This document shows, in pieces, positions 11,417 to 23,100 of a DNA stretch of 64,000 nucleotides. Below the pieces are notes generated by a model, which was not told where the DNA came from, did no database searches, and saw only the letters and a program-made list of their open reading frames with translations. The stretch comes from Hydractinia symbiolongicarpus (taxonomy: Eukaryota > Cnidaria > Hydrozoa > Anthoathecata > Hydractiniidae): the NCBI RefSeq assembly GCF_029227915.1, contig NC_079889.1:558001-622000 (forward strand), read 5' to 3'. Every line of letters starts with the position of its first letter. The stretch's first letter is position 1. The position numbers were made by a program, and so were the translations under genes.

Positions 11417-14400
11417 ATGCATCTAGTGCTAGCCATCCTGGAAATCTCTACGATTGGTGAGAAAGCTATTTTAAAACAAATAATCGAATAGCTACCAACA
11501 ACATATTTTACTTATAATTATTTTTTTAGGCGTTTTATGCACGGAAATTCATGTTTCTAACAATGGCATTGATAATCCGTCATGTGGGCATGAATCAAAT
11601 CCATGCAGGACGATTCATTATACAACAAACAAAAGACGTACAATTGATACAATCATACTTGACGGAGGTGCAACAAACCGCATGGTTTATTTCGTTACCG
11701 AAACTATATATCTGCATAAACCACTTCGCATAAAAAAGAAGACGTGCAGCAATTTTAAACCGCTTATTAAGAGAGACAAGACTGTTGATTTTGACATATT
11801 TCATATACCAATGTTGAATGAGACCTATTTATCACTACATGGAATAGAATTTTGCGATATGCAGTTTTCTACTAATTCGAGTTTTCTGAATATCTTTGCG
11901 ATAGAAAGAAATATCTCAATATATATTTATGACTGCATTTTTCAAAATGTTTCTTCTTTTCTTTTGATTAGAAGCAGTACAAAATCTACTCTTAATGTTA
12001 CTGTGAAAAACACTTTATTTATTCACATTTCGTGCATTTTCAGTGCAGATTTGACGGGAAAAATAACTTCCAACATGATGTTTGATAACGTTACGTTTAT
12101 TTGAGAAGGAATAGAACATTTATCTTATCATAGCATGACGGGAAATATCGATATGATATTTAGAAACTTAGCATTTCTAAAAACACATTTTGTTCTCCAT
12201 TTTATCAACGTAACTTCTGTAACATTTGTACAGTGTCAACTTTATGGTCGTGGATACATTAAAACCTATAACACAGATATAACAGTAAGGGATACGATAA
12301 TTTCGGGTAACAAAAGCAACTGTTCTTTCCATGCCAAACAAGGTAGAACATTAATCGCAAATTCCATGTTCAGTAGAATAAAAAGCCGCTACCGTATTTT
12401 ATCAATTTCGGACGGTGAATTCAATATAAAAAATTGTACCTTTAATGGAACAAAAGTCTCAAATGATTTTCTTGGTCAAGGTTCAGCATTCTACACTCAC
12501 AACGCAATTGGAAAAATTGTGTCGTCAGACTTTATCAATAACGAAAATTTAGATGGTTATGGCGGAACATTGTGCATGGCACTAAGCAAAGTCTTGATTA
12601 GTGAATCGAACTTCTGCAACAACAGTGGTGCGTATGGGGGTGCTATACGCATTTTCCGTTCCTCAAGTGTAAAAATTACTAACACAAATTTAACTAACAA
12701 TACCGCAAGATATAGAGGAGGAGGTATTCAAATTGACAGGAGCAAAGTGTCTTTACTAAACACAAATGTAATTAACAATACCGCAAGATATGAAGGAGGA
12801 GGTGTTCAAATATTCCGCGCCTTATTGTATTTAGAAAACACAAATATTAAATTTAACAAGGCAATCACAGGAGGTGGTATTGTGACTTCGTACTCAGAAC
12901 TTCATGCACGTTCATCAACAATTGAAAGGAACATCGCAATAACCATTGGGGGTATGGGGTGTAGAACCAGTAGTGTTAAAATAGATAACGCGAATATAAA
13001 TAGAAATGTTGCTCGCGGTACCGCAACCGATCTATTTTATAGTGATGACACCAAAAACCCGACACTTTGGTTAAAAATGAACAAAGTCACGATAAATGTT
13101 TACTCACCATATGCGAACAATGTGGAAATGCAAAATGTCAACGTAACATTATCTGGCGTCAAAGATAGTGTTCCATCCATTTACCTTATCCTTCCAAGAC
13201 AAACTAATATGTCTTTGAACTACACATGCCCGATGAACATAATGCGTTTTATTCAAACTACAAGGAAAAAACTAGAAGTATTTTCCAACACAACGAATAT
13301 AATTTATTTTGTAAACTCTGTCCTAAAAACACATATAGACTTCAAACTTCGAGTCAAAACGTCCAAATTGTGCCTGACACTATAATTAAACACTCTAACA
13401 AACGAATCCAGTGCTTTCCGTGCCCTCCCGGTGGGAACTGCGATGGCCATGTTAAAAGTGAAGACCGATTTTGGGGGTATGTAAGTCAAAACCATTCTAA
13501 GTTTATCCCTTGCCCAGAACAGTACTGCTGTTCCCAAGAGGACAGAAAATGCACATCTATCAAAAGTTGCGCTAGACACAGAACTGGGAAACTCTGTGGA
13601 ATATGTAAAACAGGCTATCAAGTCAACTATTTTGATAATCGTTGTGTTTCTTCAACTTCATGCACCGACCAGGAACCGTTTTGGATAATATTTCTAATCT
13701 TTGGATTGACATATGCGATGCTACTAGCGTACTTAAAAGAGATAAGTTTCTTTGCAAAATACTTTTTTGTGCTAGCTTTAAAAAAAGTTTTTAAGTTAAA
13801 AAATCGTTCAAGACAAGAGGAGAAAAGTGAATTCAAATTATTGAACAATACCAGAGATGGTTCTATTAATCGTCAAGAATATACCTTGATTGACGATGAT
13901 GGTTTTGTTGTCATACACGGCTAACCGCCAATGGACGAAGTGATGTCATCGAATCACAAATACTATAAAGAAAACAGCAGAATACCTGGCATATTGAAAG
14001 TGTTAGTTGCCTTTTATCAGATTAAATAATTAATTCATGTTAAAGTAGATGTACAAACTGATGAAAGATCAAATGTTCTAAATACACTGGCATTCGATTT
14101 ATTCAACCTTAATATACCGAAAAAGTTACTTAAATACTGTCCGAAAAAGGAAATGACGGTTGTCGAAAGAATGATTATCAAAGAATTTTTGTTTGTTTAT
14201 TGTATGCTTCTTTCAGCATTTATATTTTTATTGATTGCAGGATTGTCTCGCGTTATGCAAGGAAACAGGATATATTACTGGAGATACCGCAGATTTCTAC
14301 TTCGTGCATGCATCTGCTGTTTACATGTTGTCACTCTTGGTTACACAATCTGGGCCAAATTTTCTTTGCAATTTATTAATTGCAGAAAGGTGAACGGAGA

Positions 14401-15105
14401 ATACATTCTTCACGTAAATGGAGAAATTACATGTTATACCCTTTGGTAAAAGGTAAACATTGTATATTTCGTTTTATGGATTTTACCATTCCCACTAACA
14501 TTATGTGTAAGTGTTCGACTTCTTCAAAATCACAAAATCACAAAATCACTGTCGGGGAATTCTTTTGCTGCATATTTATGCCACCGCTGTCTATTGGATA
14601 TTGGTTTTGGGGAAAATTTTGTCGACGTCAAGACGTAACAAGCGACAAAATTTTAAATGAATATATTTGCAATATGTTTCAAGAGCCCTTTCGTCAATAC
14701 AAGCATGGTGAATCTTGTTTATTTTGGGATACATGGAGATTGTACCAGAGACTCGTTATTGCTGTGTTTACAACATTTTTCATCGATCCAATGCAACGAT
14801 TGTGGGTCATCCTTCCAATCATGCTTTTACTACTGGTAGTTCATTTGCGTGTGAAACCATATAAATCGAAATTCATCAACTGGATGGAAACAACATCTTT
14901 AGTCAGCCTTTGTTTTCTTGTTGGAGTAAACCAATTTCGTGCGTTTTTATACATGTACAGCTATAAAAATCAAAAAAACATTATTTTAATATCAACCGTC
15001 CTAAATGTTATGGAGTTTTTTAGTACGCCTGTTATGGGCTTTGTGCTGATTCTTGTTTGGAAACTGATCAAAAAGATTGTGTGTAACATAAAACGATGCT
15101 TATAA
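11417..15105 (+). pseudogene. Broken secreted Pmp-type beta-helix / multi-TM protein
   Basis: Exon 1 (11417-11456) encodes a start Met and short hydrophobic signal (MHLVLAILEIS). A 73-base intron (GTGAGA...TTTAG) ends at 11529 and the rest is one long exon. It begins with CG-ESNPCRTI, followed by repeated NNTAR-GGG-I/V units at about 12640-12960 that resemble polymorphic-outer-membrane-protein (Pmp) beta-helix repeats. A Cys-rich block comes next (CPPGGNCDG, CCSQEDRKC, GKLCGICKTGY), then several hydrophobic membrane segments (13678-13790, 14170-14350, 14750-15090) with VKPYKSKFINW near the end. The reading is broken by TGA at 12102-12104, a frameshift near 13.3 kb, TAA at 13922-13924, TAA at 14027-14029 and a frameshift near 14.45 kb. 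I associate this architecture with cnidarian uncharacterised surface proteins; its ligand and role are unknown. Confidence 0.75.
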
Positions 15106-16508
15106 GGTTGGTGTGTGCTTCGACACACGACTTAAATGAAGTATGTAGAAAGATTGTGTCGTATGAATTTAAAATATAAACGCAGTCATTTATAAATTGA
15201 TACTAAATGCTTCCATAACGCGAGTTGAGGGCAAAGACATTAGCCTCTAATGTTAAATGTGTATACGCTTTACCTGATAGCTGCACATAGACATTTATTT
15301 GTAACTTTACGTGTTTTTATAAGAAACCTTAGGCTCATTTTATTTAACTTTTAAGAAACTTTATCAGTTTGATAATTCTCCAACATTAAAAAACTTATAC
15401 ACACATCGAAAAAATACGAACAGATACAGCATGCTGTTCATATAAATAATTTTGTGTGTTTTCGCGGGTCTTTGCTGACGTCAGCATAATTTTTAAACCC
15501 TTAACCCTTAAATCAATAACCGCTCATCAAAAGCGCATGATCATATGCATTTTCTTGATCAACATTTTAAGCTCTACGCAATAGAGGCAACGTGAAAACA
15601 AGGTTCTAATTTTTTTTGTGTGTGGATGGGTTGCTGACGTCATCAAAATTGAAATGACGCTTTTTTTCATTTTTATCCTGCCTAAGTGGATTTTTGCACG
15701 GACTTTATCGACTAGTTGTATAAATATTTGTACGCTTTACACGTACAAATATTTATAGATGGACCAAAGATATTTATTTGAATTATCACTTTTATAACAA
15801 ACACAAACCTAAAATTTTCTAAATTAGTCATTAAGTACTGGTTTTGGGAAAAGTTTGCAGTCCCGTTTTTATCCGTTTTTGCTGGGAAAAGGAACATCGT
15901 TTTTTATACACGCATAAATCTCTTCATCCAGAAACCAGCTACTCTCCTGTCTTCAATAACACGGACTGAAATAGTACGGGGTTGGCATCTTCTAAACTCG
16001 AAACATTAAAAAGTTTGAAAATCATTGAAAACAAAGTCTTGAATGGTTAAAACATAACATAATATTCTTGCGTTCTTTACATCAATTTGCTATTTTTTGT
16101 GGACAAACTTCAAAGGCTTGAAAAATTTCCAAAAATTATTAGTAGGGGAAGAGAGCACTATTGGATACTTTACTTTAATTTTAAATATTGTATTCACTTA
16201 ATACGTTGTATTTTTGAAATAACTGTTTTTATGGCTACGTTTTTACATTCCAAGGGAATATTTCATAAGGTTTGTAGCTATGAATAAATCTTGAACAATT
16301 GTTAACATTTTGGCTACCAATATGCATTGTATTTTTTTGTTAAGTTTATTGTGGAATTTCTTTCTAATCACATTTTATTTTTTTGTTTGTGTTATTATCG
16401 CCAATCTTTCAATTTTGGTTAGCTCCGTGTTGGTTATGTTTGGCTATAAAGATAAAAAGGCTATATATCTAATATAGTCAAACAGATTTATGTTTGTGGC
16501 TATCTAAC
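15106..16508. other. Intergenic with dispersed repeat fragments
   Basis: No gene seen. GCTGACGTCAGCA (about 15474) and GCTGACGTCATCA (about 15632) match motifs elsewhere in the window. TACAAATATTT and TTACACGTACAAATATTT near 15720-15755 form a short inverted repeat. Confidence 0.4.
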
Positions 16509-16620
16509 TACAGTTGACGCTTTCTAATTCATATTCAAGGGGGAATTAGAGAGCTTATCAATTAGTCGGAAGTCTCTCTAATTCGATATTTGGGGAGTAA
16601 ATGCCGAATTAGAGAGCGGC
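16509..16620 (+). repeat. Left end of a CAGTTGAC-type MITE (partial)
   Basis: TA followed by CAGTTGACGCTTTCTAATTC matches the left end of the complete element at 44041-44388 (CAGTTGACTCTCTCTAATTC). Related AATTAGAGAG stretches follow. A convincing right end was not found, so this is probably truncated or older. Confidence 0.5.
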
Positions 16621-17694
16621 ATGCAAATAACAATCGAGTCTATTTTGTTTTGAAGTTCTGCGGTGGCAGTGGGAATATTATATCTATCGTTTCTTGATTA
16701 CCGATGCAGTCGCCATTTTTTGTCAACTGTTTCTAGCGCCTCACCCTTCTGTTTTGAAAACTTATTGAAATCGAAATTCGAAACCATGTAAAGGCCTTTT
16801 TACACTCTAGAATTTGAATAAGGGAGCAAAATTCCTTCACGGGACCTCAAATTTGTATCGAAAACGAGAGCTTATCGAATAAGAAAATGCCAAATAATGG
16901 AGCTTCGTTTATGAGAGTTTCTTAAGTAAATTTTACGGTGACTTTTAATTTGATCAAAAAACGAGAGCTTGCCACCAAGTTCACATGCGGCCTCTTGCTT
17001 TAACGTAACTAAAATTGTTGCCAAAAAAGGAAGTTTTTTGGCCGTTTTTCAAAGTTGGCAAAACCATTAACCCGCTAATAACCTACAGCCGAGAAGTTGC
17101 GAAAATTGCAACTTCTATATACGTAAGCCTACTAAGAAGCGTTTTGAATACGGACTAATTCACGTCAGCAAGTACAACAAAGTACCGATATATCGGAGAA
17201 AGTAGTCACACTGGCGTCACCAACAATTAACGCAGTATAGGGGTTCGGATTGGAAATAGTTACTACTTGTGGGAACGGACATCAAGACTTGTGGTCTTGT
17301 ACCAACACTTTTTTGTCAGCAATTACCTTTATTTATGTAGAGCAGTCAGTGTTGTAAAGAAATGATAGCTTCTGGTGTAAATAAACAGAAATACTTTATG
17401 TAACTGACTGGTTTTGGCTCTTAAAATGGATGTAATTTTGAAAATAGATACTTTTTAAACTTTTCAATCTTGAAAGATAGAAATTTTACTCGCTCGACAA
17501 AGGATTATTATAGTGAAATTGGTGAGAGTTTGTGGTTCTATCAGAGGGATGAAAATTAATCTGACGCATTTTGTTTATCCAAGAAACCCAGTGTTGCACA
17601 TCAGATTACCACTGCAGGTAAACTGAACTACGCTCTTTTAGTGTTACAGTCTGAGAAAAATTATATTCCACAAATTGCGAAAAAATTGGTCTAG

Positions 17695-18245
17695 TTAATG
17701 TATCTGTGGGACCGAGGTAAACGACTTGGGAGGTCGTGCTCCATTATACTGGAGGGTAAAGATGCGTCGCCACCTGTCTGAGAGCGTGGGGCGACGTGAT
17801 GTACCTGTAGGGCTCCCCAAGGCGATAACAGTCCATATTTCAGCCTTTGAAGGCATGCACGCTCAGTTTCCATTAGGGTTTGCAGAGGCCTGACTTAGGC
17901 CTGGTCTAGGCTTGCAGAGGCCTGGAATCGAAGGAAAAAATTCGAGATGCTGTGTCCTATTGGGACTAAAAGAAGAAGAAAGCATTGCTACCTGTGTGCT
18001 TGTAGAACCCTCATATAGCGGTAAGAGGCAATATTATAGCCTTTGGAGGCATGTGCATTCAGTTGCCGGCTTGTAGACTGGGGCAAACGCCTTGAGACTT
18101 CGTTTTTCATTAGAACTGGAAGGAAAAGACCTGCCTGAGAGCGTGGAATCAAGTGATTTACATGTAGGCACCTCACAAAGCGGTAAGAGGCCATACTATA
18201 GCCTTTAGAGGCATGTGTACGTATTGCAGGACTTGTGGACGACTT
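17695..18245. repeat. Diverged tandem repeat, ~170-base unit
   Basis: Three related segments: about 17700-17870, a shorter one about 17990-18060, and about 18065-18225. Each shares parts of the string GAGAGCGTGG, a GTGAT-TACATGTAG-type stretch, CGGTAAGAGGC(C/A)ATA and TATAGCCTTTGGAGGCATG. There is no open frame across them. It could be a small satellite or a repeated non-coding element; not identified. Confidence 0.55.
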
Positions 18246-18621
18246 AGGACGGGCCCTAAGAGCTTAAATAAGAATGGCGTAGTACCAGAATTTAGTTAAT
18301 TCTGACATATTTTCCAAAATAGCCGCTATCCGTGTCAAGTGCGTATATTAAAAAGCCATCTGACATTTCTGTGAGCTTTATCTATAACCAAACAACAGTT
18401 TGCTAACCAGCTAAGTGTGAGTAGCTATAAAACCAAAAACCCTAAAATAAACAATTATTAGCTATATATTGGTCGTTGGTGGTACAAGACCTTAAAATAA
18501 AATTCTTCAGGTAGCCAAATTTATAAAAACACACACTAAAACAATCAGTTCCACAAATTTTCCAAGAACGCAAACGGTAATAAGTCATCACTTTTAACTC
18601 TGAATCTTCAGTGTCGAAGTT

Positions 18622-18692
18622 ATCGAGACACACGAAATGCGGTAAATAGAGGATGGCCGAACTCTTTGATTTACCCACGGGCCACCAACTAG
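18622..18692 (+). mobile_element. Helitron-like element, 3' part only
   Basis: Shares the ATCGAGACACACGAAATGCGG core and ends in ACCCACGGG followed by CCACCAACTAG and T, matching the 3' half of the 126-136 bp family. The 5' TC end is not recognisable. Confidence 0.55.
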
Positions 18693-18971
18693 TGTGACAC
18701 AAAAAAAGCCAGAAACTGCAGAAAAACTTCGTAATATTTTTGCCCAATAAACAGTCATTACGGTCATTTTTTTACCCAAAAAGTGACTTATTCGTCACCA
18801 TTCTAAAAATGGCTAAACCTATTTGTTCCTACAAATAATTGTACAAAAATATTGCAAACAATTATTGTAGCAATTTAAACTACTCTGTCCCTTCACAGGT
18901 TTCTTAAATATTTTAGTGGTCTAGTAAACCGGTTTCTTATATAAAAACGTATGTTACATTTCACGTTATAA

Positions 18972-19107
18972 TCTATATTATAATGCCCGTATACGTCTGT
19001 CTGTCTGTCACGCAAAATGGTAGCTTGGCTGCGCAATAGCGAGAAGCACGCAATGCGGTATAAAAAGGAAGGGCGAACCCGTGGATTTTCCACGGGCTAA
19101 CGACTAG
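18972..19107 (+). mobile_element. Helitron-like non-autonomous element, reference copy (136 bp)
   Basis: Flanked by A (18971) and T (19108), it begins TCTATATTATAATGCCCG and ends CTAG. An 8-bp stem hairpin CCCGTGGA-TTT-TCCACGGG (19078-19096) lies 7 bases before the final CTAG. 5'-TC, 3'-CTRR, a subterminal hairpin 10-12 bases from the end, A|T insertion and no terminal inverted repeats or target duplication are the textbook features of Helitrons. It is non-coding, so it must depend on a Rep/helicase supplied elsewhere. It differs from the copy at 24021 by 5 of 136 bases. Confidence 0.85.
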
Positions 19108-20129
19108 TTAATATTTAATAAACAAACTGACTTCGAGATAAAGAGTTTTATATTTAACAGGGGGTGAAATAGCTTAAATAATAAGAAAGTATATAACATT
19201 ACTTTAAAACGACCAATGTTAGTTTAAATGGGCATTTTAACTTTTTGAAAGTACCACTACTGACAAATAAACAAATAGCTTATCTCTAACTTAAGGTAGA
19301 GATAACTTATTATTTGTAAATTAATATTTATTAAACAAACTGACTATTATTTGTAAAGTTTCTAACGTTATTTTACCCCCTGAATTTTATAAATAAAAAC
19401 GTTTAGTATCTTTTAACAGTTTTTTTTTATAAATATGGTTTTTGACATTTTTTACTGATTTTTACATTATCTATCAATCAAGAAACAAAAAAATAAAAAA
19501 CTCCATCTTTGATATTTTACTGACCAGAAAATTGATGAAGTCACCAAGGGCCACACCCAAATATGGAAAAGAATGACACCTAGTATTTTTTGTAATCAAA
19601 TCAACTAAAAAATAGATTACAATCAAAAATTTGCTTTTAACAAGTCCATGCACACGAAGTTCTAACTTGTAACAGTGGTCTTTACTAGTATCCTCACCTC
19701 ACTTTTAGGTTTTGTGTCTCACCCCGGCGCTGTGGCTATAAACAGATATAAAGAGCCAATGCAAACATTTCTAAAAACATTTCTAAAAACGAGATTGGTA
19801 AGATACTAAAAGATAAACCGGTGGGAACAAAAAGGTCCAAAAACAAGGTTGGTGGTAAATATACCATTCTACCGCACGTAGATCATATTATGAGTATCGT
19901 GGAGCTGCTTACAGGGACGGGGAGCTTACACGAAAAGGAGGCATTTCTGGGGATATAAGTACATACAGATTATTTCAGGCTATCTTGTTATCCCTGTAGC
20001 AGCCCCGTTTCCAAGCAGTTATTTGCTTATATAATTACAAACACATGCACAAGAGGCTATGTCACGTGTTTTTTTAAAAAAAGGCACGTTGTGCATGCTA
20101 TATTTACAGGAAACACGTGACCAGTAAGA
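19108..20129. other. Intergenic / 3' flank of the EF-hand gene
   Basis: AT-rich, no gene recognised. Contains a short inverted repeat around TCTCTAACTTAAGGTAGAGA (19283-19303). Confidence 0.4.
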
Positions 20130-23100
20130 TCAAATACGTAATTTATTTATGCTTTCATATTGCACACTTTGTTTGTTCATTTTAGATGCAAACTCTGCAT
20201 AATTGATGTTTCCATCCCGATCCAAATCACCCTTTTGTATAAATGCATCGATTTCAGCGTTCGTTAACTTATCTCCAAGATTTGTTAACACGCGGCGCAT
20301 CTCAACAGAGGGTATGAAGTCAGTATCCATGTAATCGAAGAACTTGAACGCCTTCACCACCTCTTCCTTAGAAAAAAATATATAAGAAAATCAATTTAGT
20401 TTTAGGCTAAAACTAATACAGTATTTGCACATCAAAGAACAGGTTACCGATGTTTAACTTTAGTAATTCACACAAAATTTGATGACAGTAAAAATTTTTG
20501 TGAGCACTGAGATTAACAACAACAACATTAAATTATCTTAGATGTTATATGTACATCTAACTATAACAAAATGACATAATTGAACATCCATAATTTATTC
20601 GATAGAAGCACTGCTTTCAAACCAAACTGTCTGATGAAATATATTTTAGACTTGTTGAACTTGGCTAGCTAACTGTATTTCTAACACAATTTTCATAGAG
20701 CACGCAAGATATGTTAGATAAAGTCAGTCAAGTCACCAACAATTACTTATTAAGATATTATTTGCCTTAAAGCTGGTGATCTAGCAATTTTTAACAACTA
20801 CGACTTCTCGTGCACGACTTCTCATAAAAACAAACACCCAGTTTTACTGATGTGAGTTACAGACCGCTGTTAATTCTATTGACTTTAATCGTCCAAGTGA
20901 ATAGGCAAGCGATAATATTGTAATCACCATCTGCTTATACTCACTCTGCTCTATGGAAAGGTTGAATGTAAATAAAACGTTTGATTGGCGGAGATGACTC
21001 TGAAGGGAGGAATGGAGAGGTGGGTCATCTCATAATATCAGAGAAAATCACCAGAAAAAAAAACAGCAGCAAAGACCAAAACCAGAAACTGCTTTTTAAA
21101 AGGAGTTCTCTCTCAAATTTTAAATACAACAGATTTTCAGTAATTCTTAAAAGAAGAATTTAAATATTTTGACTTAAGAAGAACAAGATAAAACAATTGC
21201 AGGTTACATCCGGCTGATTGTTTGTTTTCAGATTTTTAACCGGGGGAGAGTAAAACGTAATCAAATTGAAAAATGACATGTGATACAAATACTGTAGTCA
21301 TGGTAGTATAAAAGACAAGCTGCAATGGAAAACATTCATGGTCTTCTCTTTTACCCCTCTTTTCACCCCCCCCCCCCCTTTACCCACTTCAACCTCTATT
21401 TTGTTCCAAGAATATATAAGAACGCTTGTTATAAAAACGTCATATTCTGTGTCACATGATTAGACAGCGTTAAAGAAAAATTATAGATTAGGTGTTGACG
21501 TAAATATTTTTTTAAAGAGAAAATATGAACACGATAGTGGGTGGGTGGCTCCCCGTAGTAAAGTTTAAACCAACATTTTTGTAAATTGGTCGAACTTTGC
21601 TGACATCAGCAGAATATTGTAACTCTTATATCTCCATAACCCTATTTGGTCCAGCGTTCTTCCAACATGACATCCCACCTCCTCCATAACTCTTTAATAG
21701 GCTTTTTCACCAAATCTGATTTTGATTTACTCTTTTCTATTTTCTTTTTTCTTTTCTTTTGTTCATTCAAGAAGAACGAAAATGTTCCAAAAATAAGATA
21801 TCTTCCGTTATTTATTTTTACTTGATATTTTTAAAAAAGTGGAAGTTTCCAAATTCTGTTACATTTTTTTTGTTTCCTTTAATTCGCCATTAAGTCGGTG
21901 AAAAGTGATATTGTTGGTAAAAAAATTTCAGTCGGGCTTAGTTGGGTAAATTTTACGTGAAAAATATTTTTGACGAATTTATTTTACTGATAAAAGGTAT
22001 TACCTCTGTATCTTCAATCTTTAAGAATACATAAATAATCATATTAAGAAATTCTTTTAAATCCAATCTGCCGTCACCATCGATATCCGCATATCTTTTC
22101 AACTCCACACATTCGCTTCTGCTGATTTTATATCCCATTTCATCCAACACCTGGCACAAAAAGCAGAAATTAAAAGTGATTTTATATTTATTTTATTTTG
22201 ATTATTGCGCCCTGTCATTAATAATTCTATTTCTCTAGGTGAGGATAACGTAGATAAACAAACTTCGTACAGCTCCAACACACTAGCATAAGCGTATGGA
22301 GCTGTATTGTGAACAAGTAATACACGAGTTCACAGTTTCAGTTGACCATTGTTTGAATAAATCTTTTTTTTGTTACTTATTAAGAATTAAAAAAAGTAAT
22401 CTGTTAGGAATTAAGAACACTCTGACCATGAAAAGTGAAATAACTTTTTTGTGAAAAATTTTGAAAAGAAAAGTTACAATTCCTTCTCATGTGTTTTACG
22501 TTGGGTTACTGACAACAACATACTAAATTTCCAAACCGGGAGACTAATTATTTCTTCAGAAAACGAAAAATATTAATAATGCCCATGGTCACTCTATTTG
22601 CTTCCTTTTTTTAATACGGAAAATGAGCGAACAACTGTTGTCCCTGTAGTCACTTGTTCAAATGCAATTATTAAAAATCAAGTGAATTTTCTCGAAGAAG
22701 TAGCAATGACTTGCTACATTTTACGTGATTTCAATTTTGAGGAGAATGCTGGAAAGATGTTGTTTAAGGATCTTTGTCTTTGTTTTTTCGTCTTTTGTAT
22801 TGGATGGTCATTGTGACTTCATAATTTGCCATCCAGAGGCAATTTTGAGTGAGAGGGAAAAAAATTTGATAAAAACAAAAATATATCAAAAAATGTCAAG
22901 GCTTGTGTTATTGATGATTTACAGAAAATGAGTGAACAGGTTAAACCGTGAAGAGGTGTATTAATTAGACCTCTACATTTGTATCTGTTCGGTTAATTAC
23001 ACATGTATGTTTATTGATGTGCTAAATACTTTCAGGTATGGAAACAGATTATTCTAAATTCTGCTGATTGTTGCACATTATACTGAAATCTAAAAAAGCG

